The translations under genes were made by a program, and so were the position numbers. The notes under the pieces are model-generated. The model saw only the letters and a list, made by a program, of their open reading frames with translations. It was not told where the DNA came from and ran no database searches. From assembly GCA_022839105.1 (NCBI GenBank), contig JALHDH010000130.1, positions 1 through 16,608 on the forward strand: a DNA stretch of 16,608 nt, written 5' to 3'. Shown here piece after piece: positions 7,001 through 13,691 of this stretch. The stretch comes from a bacterium (GTDB taxonomy: Bacteria; Vulcanimicrobiota; Xenobia; Xenobiales; Xenobiaceae). Within the stretch, counting starts at the first letter, position 1. Each line of letters opens with the position of its first letter.

Positions 7001-8593
7001 CAGGACCAGGCCGATCCCCATGGCCAGGTGATCCTCCTTGACCTCCCTTGCGTTGTTCGTGAGAATCCCTTCGTCCACCAGTTCTCTCAGGACCGCCTGC
7101 CTGTCGACGAACTCCGGTAGCAGGCCGGCCAGGCGGTCGAACGACTCTCGTTGCAGTCGCTTCCTGGCGTAACCTTTGATGAACTCCTCGAAGGCCGCCG
7201 GGCTGAATTCAAGGCGGCCGAGTCCGAGTCTGCGCCCCAGCCGATCCCGCCAATCCTCGAAGAGCAGGCGGGCCAGGGTTATTTCGCCTTCTTTGACGTT
7301 GTCTCGAAGTCGCCAGGCGAGATCGAAGTATCGGGGTCTCCTCAGGTACTGAACGAGGCCGGCGGGGATGTCGCACCTGGATGCCCCAACCGCGTCGAGC
7401 GCCTGCCCCAGCTCGCCGTCATCGAACGGTTCGGCAGCGCATCGCCGCCAGTGCGGGTGGAAGTACGGGTATTGCCGTTCCCAGCAGGATTCGCGGCAGG
7501 TCGCCAGCACCGCGATCTTCTCCCTGTAGTCGAAGAGTGCCTGGAGCAGGCCTTCCCAATCCCCGCAGGCAGGGCTTTCGTTCAAGCCGTCCAGGATCAG
7601 GACCATGACCGGTCCGCTGGGCTTGAGCCACCTGGAGACCCGCCCGGTCCAGCCCTCCGCCGGAGAATCCTGGAGCAGTGCAGCCGTGGCTTCTGCCACC
7701 AAAGCGACGGGGTCTTGGCTGACCATACGGTTGGCCGTCACCAGCACGAAGGCCGGGCCCCAGGAAGTGGCGGCCTCGTCCGCCCAGACCAGAGTAGCCC
7801 AGGTCTTCCCGACGCCCTCCTCTCCCAAGACGACCATCGGCGTCTGCCAAGCCTTCTTCCACGACTCCAGGGTATCGATCACCGAGTGCCGGGGGACGAA
7901 CTCGCGACGGCCGAGGTCAAGTGCCTGGCCATACTTGGCCCGGGACGCCTGGGGATCGTGCAGGCGCCTTCGGAGTTCCCGGTGCATCGCTTCCTTCCAC
8001 GAAGCGAAGCCGACTCGAGGCGACTCGAGCCGCTTCCGGAGTTCCTCCTCCCTGGCAGCGAATCCGGGGCTGCGTCGTGCTTGGGAGAGTTCATTCTCGA
8101 GCACCTCCCGGTTGCATGTCTGATTTGCGCGGGCCAGGTGGCTCAGGACAAGGTCAGGGCTCGAGGCGCACAGCAGGGCGACATCGTCCAGCTCTTGCCC
8201 GACGGGTCGGCCGAGGAGGAGCAGCTCGACGTGGCGACCTTCCGCCGCCTTGGCCAGCTTTTCGCGGAGTTGGGCGGGTATGGTGCGGGTCGTGACAAAG
8301 GCCCAGAGGTCAAGCTCACCGGCTTGATAGGCCTCCTCCAACTCGCCAAGGATCTCACGGTCGTTCAGACTTGTACTGTCCCCGTACCTCTTGGCCTCGA
8401 CCTTGATTCCCGCCTGTCCCAGGGTGTCCGAGGAGGCGTCCGAGCCCGCCTGGTAACCGGAGCGAGCCTGGTAGAACTTCCGCCCGGTGAGACCCTCGAA
8501 AAGCCTGAGCACCAACCCCTCAAAGCCTGACTCGCCAGTGGGTGGGAGGCTGCACAGTGCGCGATGGAGCTCTGGAGTCGATGGGCGGTTCAC
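4052..8593 (-). CDS. STAND NTPase with N-terminal PD-(D/E)xK nuclease (Avs-like)
   Basis: A 1513-residue three-part protein. Residues 20-130 look like a restriction-endonuclease-like domain: GFEGLVLRLFEGLTGRKF, an acidic position near D52/D56, and the ExK pair E66/K68 in IKVEAKRY. Walker A is GEEGVGKT at 257-264. Walker B is VLILDGLNES at 331-340, whose DGLNE form is typical of STAND/NACHT-type NTPases. The rest (about 350-1513) is mostly helical, with HEAT-like stretches such as SAPVRIWALRAILACREES near residue 1030. This is the usual layout of phage-sensing STAND proteins: C-terminal sensor, central oligomerising NTPase, N-terminal effector nuclease. The start is GTG with GAAGGGGAA upstream. 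It follows the Fic gene by 46 nt and probably shares its transcript. The target and the trigger are unknown. Confidence 0.85.
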   Translation of the reverse strand: MNRPSTPELHRALCSLPPTGESGFEGLVLRLFEGLTGRKFYQARSGYQAGSDASSDTLGQAGIKVEAKRYGDSTSLNDREILGELEEAYQAGELDLWAFVTTRTIPAQLREKLAKAAEGRHVELLLLGRPVGQELDDVALLCASSPDLVLSHLARANQTCNREVLENELSQARRSPGFAAREEELRKRLESPRVGFASWKEAMHRELRRRLHDPQASRAKYGQALDLGRREFVPRHSVIDTLESWKKAWQTPMVVLGEEGVGKTWATLVWADEAATSWGPAFVLVTANRMVSQDPVALVAEATAALLQDSPAEGWTGRVSRWLKPSGPVMVLILDGLNESPACGDWEGLLQALFDYREKIAVLATCRESCWERQYPYFHPHWRRCAAEPFDDGELGQALDAVGASRCDIPAGLVQYLRRPRYFDLAWRLRDNVKEGEITLARLLFEDWRDRLGRRLGLGRLEFSPAAFEEFIKGYARKRLQRESFDRLAGLLPEFVDRQAVLRELVDEGILTNNAREVKEDHLAMGIGLVLAEEVRTAPDAQAARETLSRWLEPCPDMDLKGAACGAACLSAMEDQGYPEHALAELLKTWFGTHNYDLGPPRDNVAAYLPLVPHVYADVAEYFWSERDDPRAQRLLMAGVTRLNGSDRLEKGLRFIVQRWMALVHPLGSPTLRHLAAEERRRGVAGRLGTTVNPGEVEVAGCRLRVVAEEQAGLLRLTRLAWAFLERDSRPGELADSIAAWAVSRSVNGGCDEWDVARWVLRRRYEDLWPALRTWIERLLRTNTEIAREAADWLLRLCGSIDARTLRAASNLADAPGGRRFFLDPWARAAEESPGPESRLSEQDLITVVEAGKKLDLGAVAMGPAATAEDCRLEEILTILARHSPHDGVRLVQRLAAELPGREAQALFLLLLKLQGHLVALNDADRGIFLQVRDNLLALDESQGTADLWSEFHVCRALLYGQPPDEQWRVFSARPPWAVVEFGGLDLLSPADPETLQRVFEQISPELPEFRRLGAAAYLAANPFLCPEGGLQRLLSLVSDPSAPVRIWALRAILACREESSRQALVESAWRRSEETEDFEMTSAGAILAQAARNRPWDEVLAIVPLPHLGPTVVARGSLQEEVVDFADRLDTLWKKLRSNDKCADADSVPDAVAYNREPGSKWPVRPHLRPGESLTSRTITFIDHSQHWGGRIGDRDAVRNFKRALEGDREDFQAELNESLQEQDKIGNIWFSGWWSDQGMAEVAALRRDLVENWLRAAEEDTRFLGRFPRLYESLCSALLQVAPDLGCRLHASLVDSRAAKLIDRRTTLPSATHALLRVPCTPEIQVARRQLFDACKSDLDLLHLAVATQIEGSSDWLDSEVDRLLESHRHVEVARGVALSCFRVRDEPSGPRLPMGFEASWVGNYSGELADSLATREIWGRRWYRQFLEAEDRALSWGGFRLFLACADSRFFVWGPLVVGGREKELAGRLDFLNLNHEELSRRIRDNEKKLGKVLLGMSVLMDPVPPWWPG

Positions 8594-8639
8594 CGGGCAT
8601 TCCCCTTCGATGATGTCGTCGGCAATACGCGGGGGGCGA

Positions 8640-9890
8640 TCATTTCGCGGCCTGGATGGGGGTCAGCCTCGCTCTCCGCCTGGGCCTTGGTGGGGCCGCG
8701 CCAGGCTGGTCCACAGGCCTCTCCAGGGCCTGGGCGGGCAGGAAGGCCAGGATGATCTCCGGGCAGGCCACCCAAGTGTGACCGACCCGGCGGACCAGGT
8801 CGCGGGCCTTCAGTTTGTTCAGATCACGGCTGAGGGTCTTCGCCGTCTTGCCCTCGTAATGCAGGGCCAGGGTCACGCTCAGGCTCCGGAGTTCGTGGGA
8901 GTCCACACCCTCCGGGTGTCGCGAAAGCTCGAGCAGCAGATCCCGCTGCCGCACCGTCGTCTTTCCGGACCCGCGGAACTGCTCGTGGACGTAGTGCTCC
9001 CAGGCTACCGTGAGTTGCTGGCCGGTGACGTAGGCCATCTGCTCGCGCAGGCCGTCCAACAGGCCCTGGAGGGCGTAGCCGAGGAAGGGGACGAAGTCGC
9101 CTCCGGACTTGCTGGCTCGGTCCAGTTCTCTGGTATAGCGCATCCTGGTGAGGTTGTAGTGATTGCTCAAAAGGTGGGCGGCCGGGCTGGGAACGCCCGA
9201 TTTCAGGAGGATGAGCAGCTCGACCAGCCGCGCCGTCCGGCCGTTCCCGTCGCCGAAGGGGTGGATCCAGGCCAGGTAGAGGTGGGCCAGGATGGCCCGC
9301 AGCACGGCGAAGGCGACCTTGTCGTCCGGTTGGGGCGCCTGGATCTCCGGCAGCCAGGCGCACAGGCGGTCCAGCAGGTAGGGGCAGTCCTCGGCAGGCG
9401 CCCCACGGTAGCTGCCGACGCCGACCGCGTGGGTGCGCAGCTCGCCCGGCACGACGCCCTCGTTCAGTTCCAGGTCCGTCAGCACGATCCGGTTGAAGTC
9501 CCGGATCAGCGGGACGGTCAGGTCGGCGTCCCGGTCCGGTTCCGCGATGGTCTGCAGGATCAGGTTGAGGCCGGTCAGGATGTTCTCGACCTCTCGACCC
9601 AGGTACTCCTTGGACGGGGGGAGTTTCAGCGTCCGGTCGATGTAGCTCCGGACCTCCTCCTCGCTGAGGGGGTTCCCTTCGATGGCGGTGGTGGCGGCCA
9701 CGCCCTTGGCCAGGTAGAGCCGGTGCAGGGCCTTCGAGGTGTCTGGGGCGAGCGGGACGCGGCAAAGCCGGCTGCATAAGGCCTGGACTTCGCCCAACTG
9801 CATCCAGAACGTGTAGGGGATGAGCCTCAGGTCGGCCTTGACTGTCCAACCTCTTGTCGACTGGGCCCCAATATCCCCGGTTTCCTCCAT
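8640..9890 (-). CDS. Class II Fic-domain protein with C-terminal winged helix
   Basis: A 416-residue Fic protein, expected to transfer AMP (or another nucleotide part) to a protein hydroxyl. The complete Fic motif HPFGDGNGRTAR is at residues 210-221, with catalytic H210. An inhibitory-helix motif TTAIEGN at 67-73 (S/TxxxEG/N type) lies before the core, so it should be self-inhibited through E71. A probable target-binding flap is GVGSYRGAPAED at 157-168. The C-terminal third (about 313-385) looks like a winged helix, and the tail is Pro/Arg rich. The only credible starts, ATG at 9890 or 9896, both lie inside palindrome copy 3, whose GAGGAA sits 9 nt before the ATG at 9896. The longer in-frame form from 9995 is translated through the repeat and is unlikely. 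It is divergent from pglY and upstream of the STAND gene. Confidence 0.85.
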   Translation of the reverse strand: MEETGDIGAQSTRGWTVKADLRLIPYTFWMQLGEVQALCSRLCRVPLAPDTSKALHRLYLAKGVAATTAIEGNPLSEEEVRSYIDRTLKLPPSKEYLGREVENILTGLNLILQTIAEPDRDADLTVPLIRDFNRIVLTDLELNEGVVPGELRTHAVGVGSYRGAPAEDCPYLLDRLCAWLPEIQAPQPDDKVAFAVLRAILAHLYLAWIHPFGDGNGRTARLVELLILLKSGVPSPAAHLLSNHYNLTRMRYTRELDRASKSGGDFVPFLGYALQGLLDGLREQMAYVTGQQLTVAWEHYVHEQFRGSGKTTVRQRDLLLELSRHPEGVDSHELRSLSVTLALHYEGKTAKTLSRDLNKLKARDLVRRVGHTWVACPEIILAFLPAQALERPVDQPGAAPPRPRRRARLTPIQAAK

Positions 9891-9926
9891 GATCATGCGG
9901 CATTTCCTCAACATCATGGAGGAAAC
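9880..9926 (+). repeat. 47-nt palindromic element, copy 3
   Basis: Same orientation and same loop as copy 1. The 14-nt arms read GTTTCCTCCATGAT and ATCATGGAGGAAAC. Pairing extends outward to a perfect 17-bp stem, 9877-9893 with 9913-9929. Against copy 1 the seventh stem pair has changed from G-C to T-A on both sides, so pairing is kept. The element lies between the divergent Fic and pglY genes and contains the Fic start codon and ribosome binding site on the minus strand. Confidence 0.92.
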
Positions 9927-9927
9927 C

Positions 9928-9942
9928 GGCCCGCCGCGGGCC
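9928..9942 (+). other. GC hairpin abutting palindrome copy 3
   Basis: GGCCCG at 9928-9933 pairs with CGGGCC at 9937-9942 around a 3-nt loop. Its left strand overlaps the extended stem of copy 3 by two bases. It falls in the probable pglY leader. No function can be assigned. Confidence 0.35.
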
Positions 9943-10003
9943 CTTGCCCACCCCCCCTGCCCGCGACAGGCAACGCCCCGCCCCCCGCGAAGCAACTCCG
10001 GCC

Positions 10004-13000
10004 ATGACCATCCTCATCCGAGACCTCCTCGACATCCCGAACCAGGTCCACAAAGGGGACTTCGTCCTGCGCCTCACTGAGGGCGTCGCGCACCCCCACG
10101 AGACGTTGCGCAACTACGTGGTCACCCCCGAGTTGAAGACGCGTTTCGAGGAGGCCCTGCAGTTCATCCAAAGCGCGGTCGAGTCGGGGTCCAGCAAGGC
10201 CACCTACCTGCACGGCAGTTTCGGCGCCGGGAAATCGCACTTCATGGCGGTGCTGCACCTGCTGCTGCAGGACGTGCCCGAGGCCCGGACCCTGCCCGAA
10301 CTGGCCCCTGTAGTCACGCGCTTCGACTGGCTGGGCCAGCGGCGGTTCCTGCTGGTGCCCTACCACATGGTGGGGGCCAAGAACATGGAGTCCGCCATCC
10401 TGGGTGGCTACGTCGAGCATGTGCGCCGGGTGCATCCGGACGCGCCGATCCCGGCGGTCTACCTGTGCGAGAAGCTTTTCGAGAACGCCAGCGCGATGCG
10501 GGCCACCATGGGGGACGCGGCCTTCTTCGAGAAACTGGGGACCGGCAGCGGGGAAGGCGGCTGGGGCGAGTTGGAGTCGGGCTGGGACGCGGAGTCCTTC
10601 CAGGCGGCCCTGGCGGCGCCGCCCGACTCCGAGGAGGCGGTGCGCCTGCTGGAGGACCTGCTCACCCACATCTTCCCCGCCTACAGCGACCTGGCGGGGG
10701 GCAAGGGGCTGGGCTTCCTGCCGCTGGACGCCGGCCTGGCGCGGATCAGCCAGCACGCCAAGGCCCTGGGCTACGATGCCCTGATCCTGTTCCTGGACGA
10801 GCTGATCCTGTGGCTGGCCAGCCGAGCCGCAGACCTGGACTTCGTGCATCAGGAAGGTCAGAAGCTGACCAAGCTGGTCGAGGCCCAGCACGCCAACCGA
10901 CCGGTGCCGATCATCTCGTTCGTGGCCCGCCAGCGCGACCTGACCGAACTGGTGGGCGACACCATCACGGGGGCGGAACAGCTACGGTTCTCGGACGCGC
11001 TCAAGCACTGGGAGGGGCGCTTCCACAAAATCACCCTGGAGGACCGGAACCTTCCCGAGATCGCCTCCCGACGCGTACTGCGCCCCCGCTCGGACGAGGC
11101 GCGGCGCACCCTGAAAGAAAGCTTCGACAAGGTCCTGGGCCTCCGGGAGGAGGTGCTGGCGACCCTTCTGACCGAGCACGCCACCGAAGAGATGTTCCGC
11201 AAGGTCTACCCCTTCAGCCCGGCCCTGGTCGAGGTGCTGGTGGCCGTCTCCAGCGCCCTGCAGCGCGAGCGCACGGCTCTGAAGATCATGATGGAGCTGC
11301 TGGTCGGGCAGCGCGACACCTTGGAGTTGGGGCAACTCATCCCGGTCGGGGACCTGTTCGACCTGCTGGTCTCGGGGGACGAGGCCTTCACGGACGTGAT
11401 GCGCAGCCTGGCCGAGAACGCCCGCCGGCTGTACCGCGAGAAGATGCTGCCCCTGCTGGAGGGGGAATACGGGGGCACCCTGGAGGACCTGCGCCTGGAG
11501 GCTCACCAGGACGCCGAGGCGGCCCGTCGCCTGCGACAGTTCCAGGCGGACGACCGGCTGGTCAAGACCCTGCTTCTGTCGGCCCTGACGCCCGAGGTCC
11601 CGTCGATGAAGGCGCTCACCCCGGCGCGCCTCTCGGCCCTGAACCACGGCAGCATCCAGGCTCCGATTCCCGGGTTCGAGAAGACCGTCGTCCTGAACAA
11701 GTTGAAGCACTGGATCGCCTCCGGGGTCGGGGAGATCAAGCTCTCCGAGGACGCCCTGAACCCGACGGTTTCCATGCAGCTCACCGGGGTGGACGTCGAG
11801 GGCATCATCGAGCGCGCCCGCAGCGAGGACAACCACGGCAACCGGGTCCGCAAGGTGCGGGAGTTGCTGTTCAATGCGCTGCAGATGCCCCTGGAAGAAA
11901 CCCTGTTCCAAAGCTACCGGCTGCTGTGGCGGGGCTCGGCGCACAACTTCGAGGTCCTCTACGCAAACGTCCGCGACCTGCCCGACGAATCCCTCCGCTC
12001 GCGCGGGGAGGAGTGGAAGGTGGTGCTGGACTACCCCTTCGACCCGGGCTTCTCGCCGAACGACGACCTGGCCCGCCTGGAGTCCTTCCGCGAGATGAAC
12101 CTGGAGGGCTCGAACACCCTGGTCTGGCTGCCCACCTTCCTGTCGTCCCGGGCCGGCAAGGACCTGGGAACCCTGGTGATCCTGGACTACATCCTCAGCG
12201 GCGAGCGTTTCGGCAGCCACGCGTCGCACCTGGCCCCCTCGGACCGCGAGGTGGCCCGCCAGTTGCTGCAGAATCGCCGGGAAATCCTGCGCCACCGCTG
12301 CCTGGAGGCCCTGGAGATGGCCTATGGCATCCGGCAGCCCTCGGGAAGCCTGGTGGACGACTCGTTCCAGATGCAGCTTTCGGACCACTTCCAGTCGCTG
12401 CACTGCGCCTTCCGTCCGCAACCTCCGGCCCGGTCGGGCAGCCTCAAGGACGCTTTGGAGGGGTTGCTGGACCAGGCCTTGCGGGCCTGGTACCCGGCCT
12501 GTCCCGTCTTCGAGGTCAAAGAGGAGATCCGGCTGGCCCGGCTCCGGAAGATCTGGGCTGAGTTGCAGCAGGCGCTGGAGAAGCGGGACGGCCGTCACCT
12601 GGTCGAGGATAAATCGCTGCGCATTCTGCTGCGGGAGGTCGCCCAACCCCTGAAGCTGGGCACCATGTATGAGGACCACTTCATCGTGGATCGGCACTGG
12701 ATGCTGCACTTCCACAAGAAGATTGCCGAGCATTCGCCCGCGCACCTGACTGTGAAGGCGCTGTTCGAGTGGATGGACCAGCCCGAGCGGATGGGCCTGC
12801 CCGATCTGTTGCGCGCCCTGGTGGTGCTGTTCTTCGCCACCCAGACGAACCGCAGCTTCAAGCGCCACGGCGGGCAGGTCCTTCCCGACCTGGACAGCCT
12901 GCAAGCCGACATGGAACTGGTCGAGCAGGCCCTGCCCGCCGAAGAGGATTGGCGTCGCGCCGTCGAGCGGGCCAGGAAGGTCTTCGACCTCAAGCCCCTG

Positions 13001-13687
13001 GAGGTGCTGAACGCGGCCAACGTGGGACGCCTGGCCGAGTCGGTCCAGCAGGAGGCGGCGGCGCTGGGTTCGGCCGCTTCGGCCCTGCCCCAGCACCTGC
13101 AGGAACTGGCTGGCGTCGTGGGGGCCGGCGCGGACACGGCGCGTCTGGGCACCGCCCGGGCCGCCGCATCCCTTTGTTCGACGCTGACCGCCAAGGGGTT
13201 GGAGTCGCAGGACCTGGTCTGGCGACTGGCCACGGCCGACCTGGCGGCCGGGCCTGAACTGGTGCGGGCCTCGCTGAAGTCCGCTGCGGACCTGGTCGAG
13301 GCGCTGGGCAAACGCAACCTGCAACTCCTGCGGGCGGCCGCGGCCTGGACGGACGGGAACCGGGAGAGGGGGCGGGAACTGCTGGAGGCCGTGAACCGGG
13401 TTCTGGTGGTGGAAGAGCTGGGCAAGCCCCTGGCCCCCGAGGTCAGGCGCGCGGCCGAAAACGTCTTCCAGATCCTGACCGTCAAGCCCCCGCCCGCCCC
13501 GACCCTGCCGGAGGTGCCCCCCCCTGCGGAGGTGAAGCCGTCCGTGGACGTCCTCTCGTCCGGCTCGTTCTCGCGCCTGCGTCCCCAGGAGGCGCGGCAA
13601 CGCCTGGAGGAGGTGCGACTCGCGGTGGAAGAGGCCGGCGACCAGGTGGAGGTGGAACTCTCCTGGACCTTGCGGCGGCGAGGCTGA
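10004..13687 (+). CDS. pglY: BREX type 2 ATPase PglY
   Basis: A 1227-residue P-loop protein of the PglY/BrxC group, the large ATPase of BREX type 2 (phage growth limitation) systems. The N terminus (IRDLLDIPNQVHKGDFVLRL, then LRNYVV) follows the PglY pattern. Walker A is GSFGAGKS at residues 71-78 and Walker B is LILFLDEL at 260-267, followed by a sensor-like strand ISFVARQRDLTELVGD. The usual family length is about 1200-1300 residues, so the gene is complete. I start at ATG 10004, which gives the conserved MTILIRDLLDIP start, rather than 9944, which adds a low-complexity leader. There is no strong ribosome binding site. pglZ follows after 4 nt. PglY is thought to act with PglZ and a methyltransferase (PglX) to block phage DNA replication; biochemical details are not settled. 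Confidence 0.93.
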   Translation: MTILIRDLLDIPNQVHKGDFVLRLTEGVAHPHETLRNYVVTPELKTRFEEALQFIQSAVESGSSKATYLHGSFGAGKSHFMAVLHLLLQDVPEARTLPELAPVVTRFDWLGQRRFLLVPYHMVGAKNMESAILGGYVEHVRRVHPDAPIPAVYLCEKLFENASAMRATMGDAAFFEKLGTGSGEGGWGELESGWDAESFQAALAAPPDSEEAVRLLEDLLTHIFPAYSDLAGGKGLGFLPLDAGLARISQHAKALGYDALILFLDELILWLASRAADLDFVHQEGQKLTKLVEAQHANRPVPIISFVARQRDLTELVGDTITGAEQLRFSDALKHWEGRFHKITLEDRNLPEIASRRVLRPRSDEARRTLKESFDKVLGLREEVLATLLTEHATEEMFRKVYPFSPALVEVLVAVSSALQRERTALKIMMELLVGQRDTLELGQLIPVGDLFDLLVSGDEAFTDVMRSLAENARRLYREKMLPLLEGEYGGTLEDLRLEAHQDAEAARRLRQFQADDRLVKTLLLSALTPEVPSMKALTPARLSALNHGSIQAPIPGFEKTVVLNKLKHWIASGVGEIKLSEDALNPTVSMQLTGVDVEGIIERARSEDNHGNRVRKVRELLFNALQMPLEETLFQSYRLLWRGSAHNFEVLYANVRDLPDESLRSRGEEWKVVLDYPFDPGFSPNDDLARLESFREMNLEGSNTLVWLPTFLSSRAGKDLGTLVILDYILSGERFGSHASHLAPSDREVARQLLQNRREILRHRCLEALEMAYGIRQPSGSLVDDSFQMQLSDHFQSLHCAFRPQPPARSGSLKDALEGLLDQALRAWYPACPVFEVKEEIRLARLRKIWAELQQALEKRDGRHLVEDKSLRILLREVAQPLKLGTMYEDHFIVDRHWMLHFHKKIAEHSPAHLTVKALFEWMDQPERMGLPDLLRALVVLFFATQTNRSFKRHGGQVLPDLDSLQADMELVEQALPAEEDWRRAVERARKVFDLKPLEVLNAANVGRLAESVQQEAAALGSAASALPQHLQELAGVVGAGADTARLGTARAAASLCSTLTAKGLESQDLVWRLATADLAAGPELVRASLKSAADLVEALGKRNLQLLRAAAAWTDGNRERGRELLEAVNRVLVVEELGKPLAPEVRRAAENVFQILTVKPPPAPTLPEVPPPAEVKPSVDVLSSGSFSRLRPQEARQRLEEVRLAVEEAGDQVEVELSWTLRRRG

Positions 13688-13691
13688 CCCG

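Noticed and set aside
7151..9779. Plus-strand reading frames opposite the STAND and Fic genes
   Set aside because: No recognisable motifs; the minus-strand frames contain intact Walker, ExK and Fic motifs.
72..9926. Palindromes as integron attC sites
   Set aside because: They are imperfect palindromes at cassette-like junctions, but the ends do not fit the attC core pattern GTTRRRY/RYYYAAC and no integrase gene is visible.
72..9926. CRISPR array or IS terminal repeats
   Set aside because: Copies are kilobases apart with genes between them, are direct repeats of a hairpin rather than inverted ends, and no transposase or cas gene is present.
9944..10003. Upstream ATG start for pglY
   Set aside because: The added 20 residues are Pro/Arg-rich and unlike the PglY N terminus, which fits a start at 10004.
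9927..10003. A sigma-70 promoter for pglY
   Set aside because: No convincing -35/-10 pair was found in this C-rich stretch, so no promoter was annotated.
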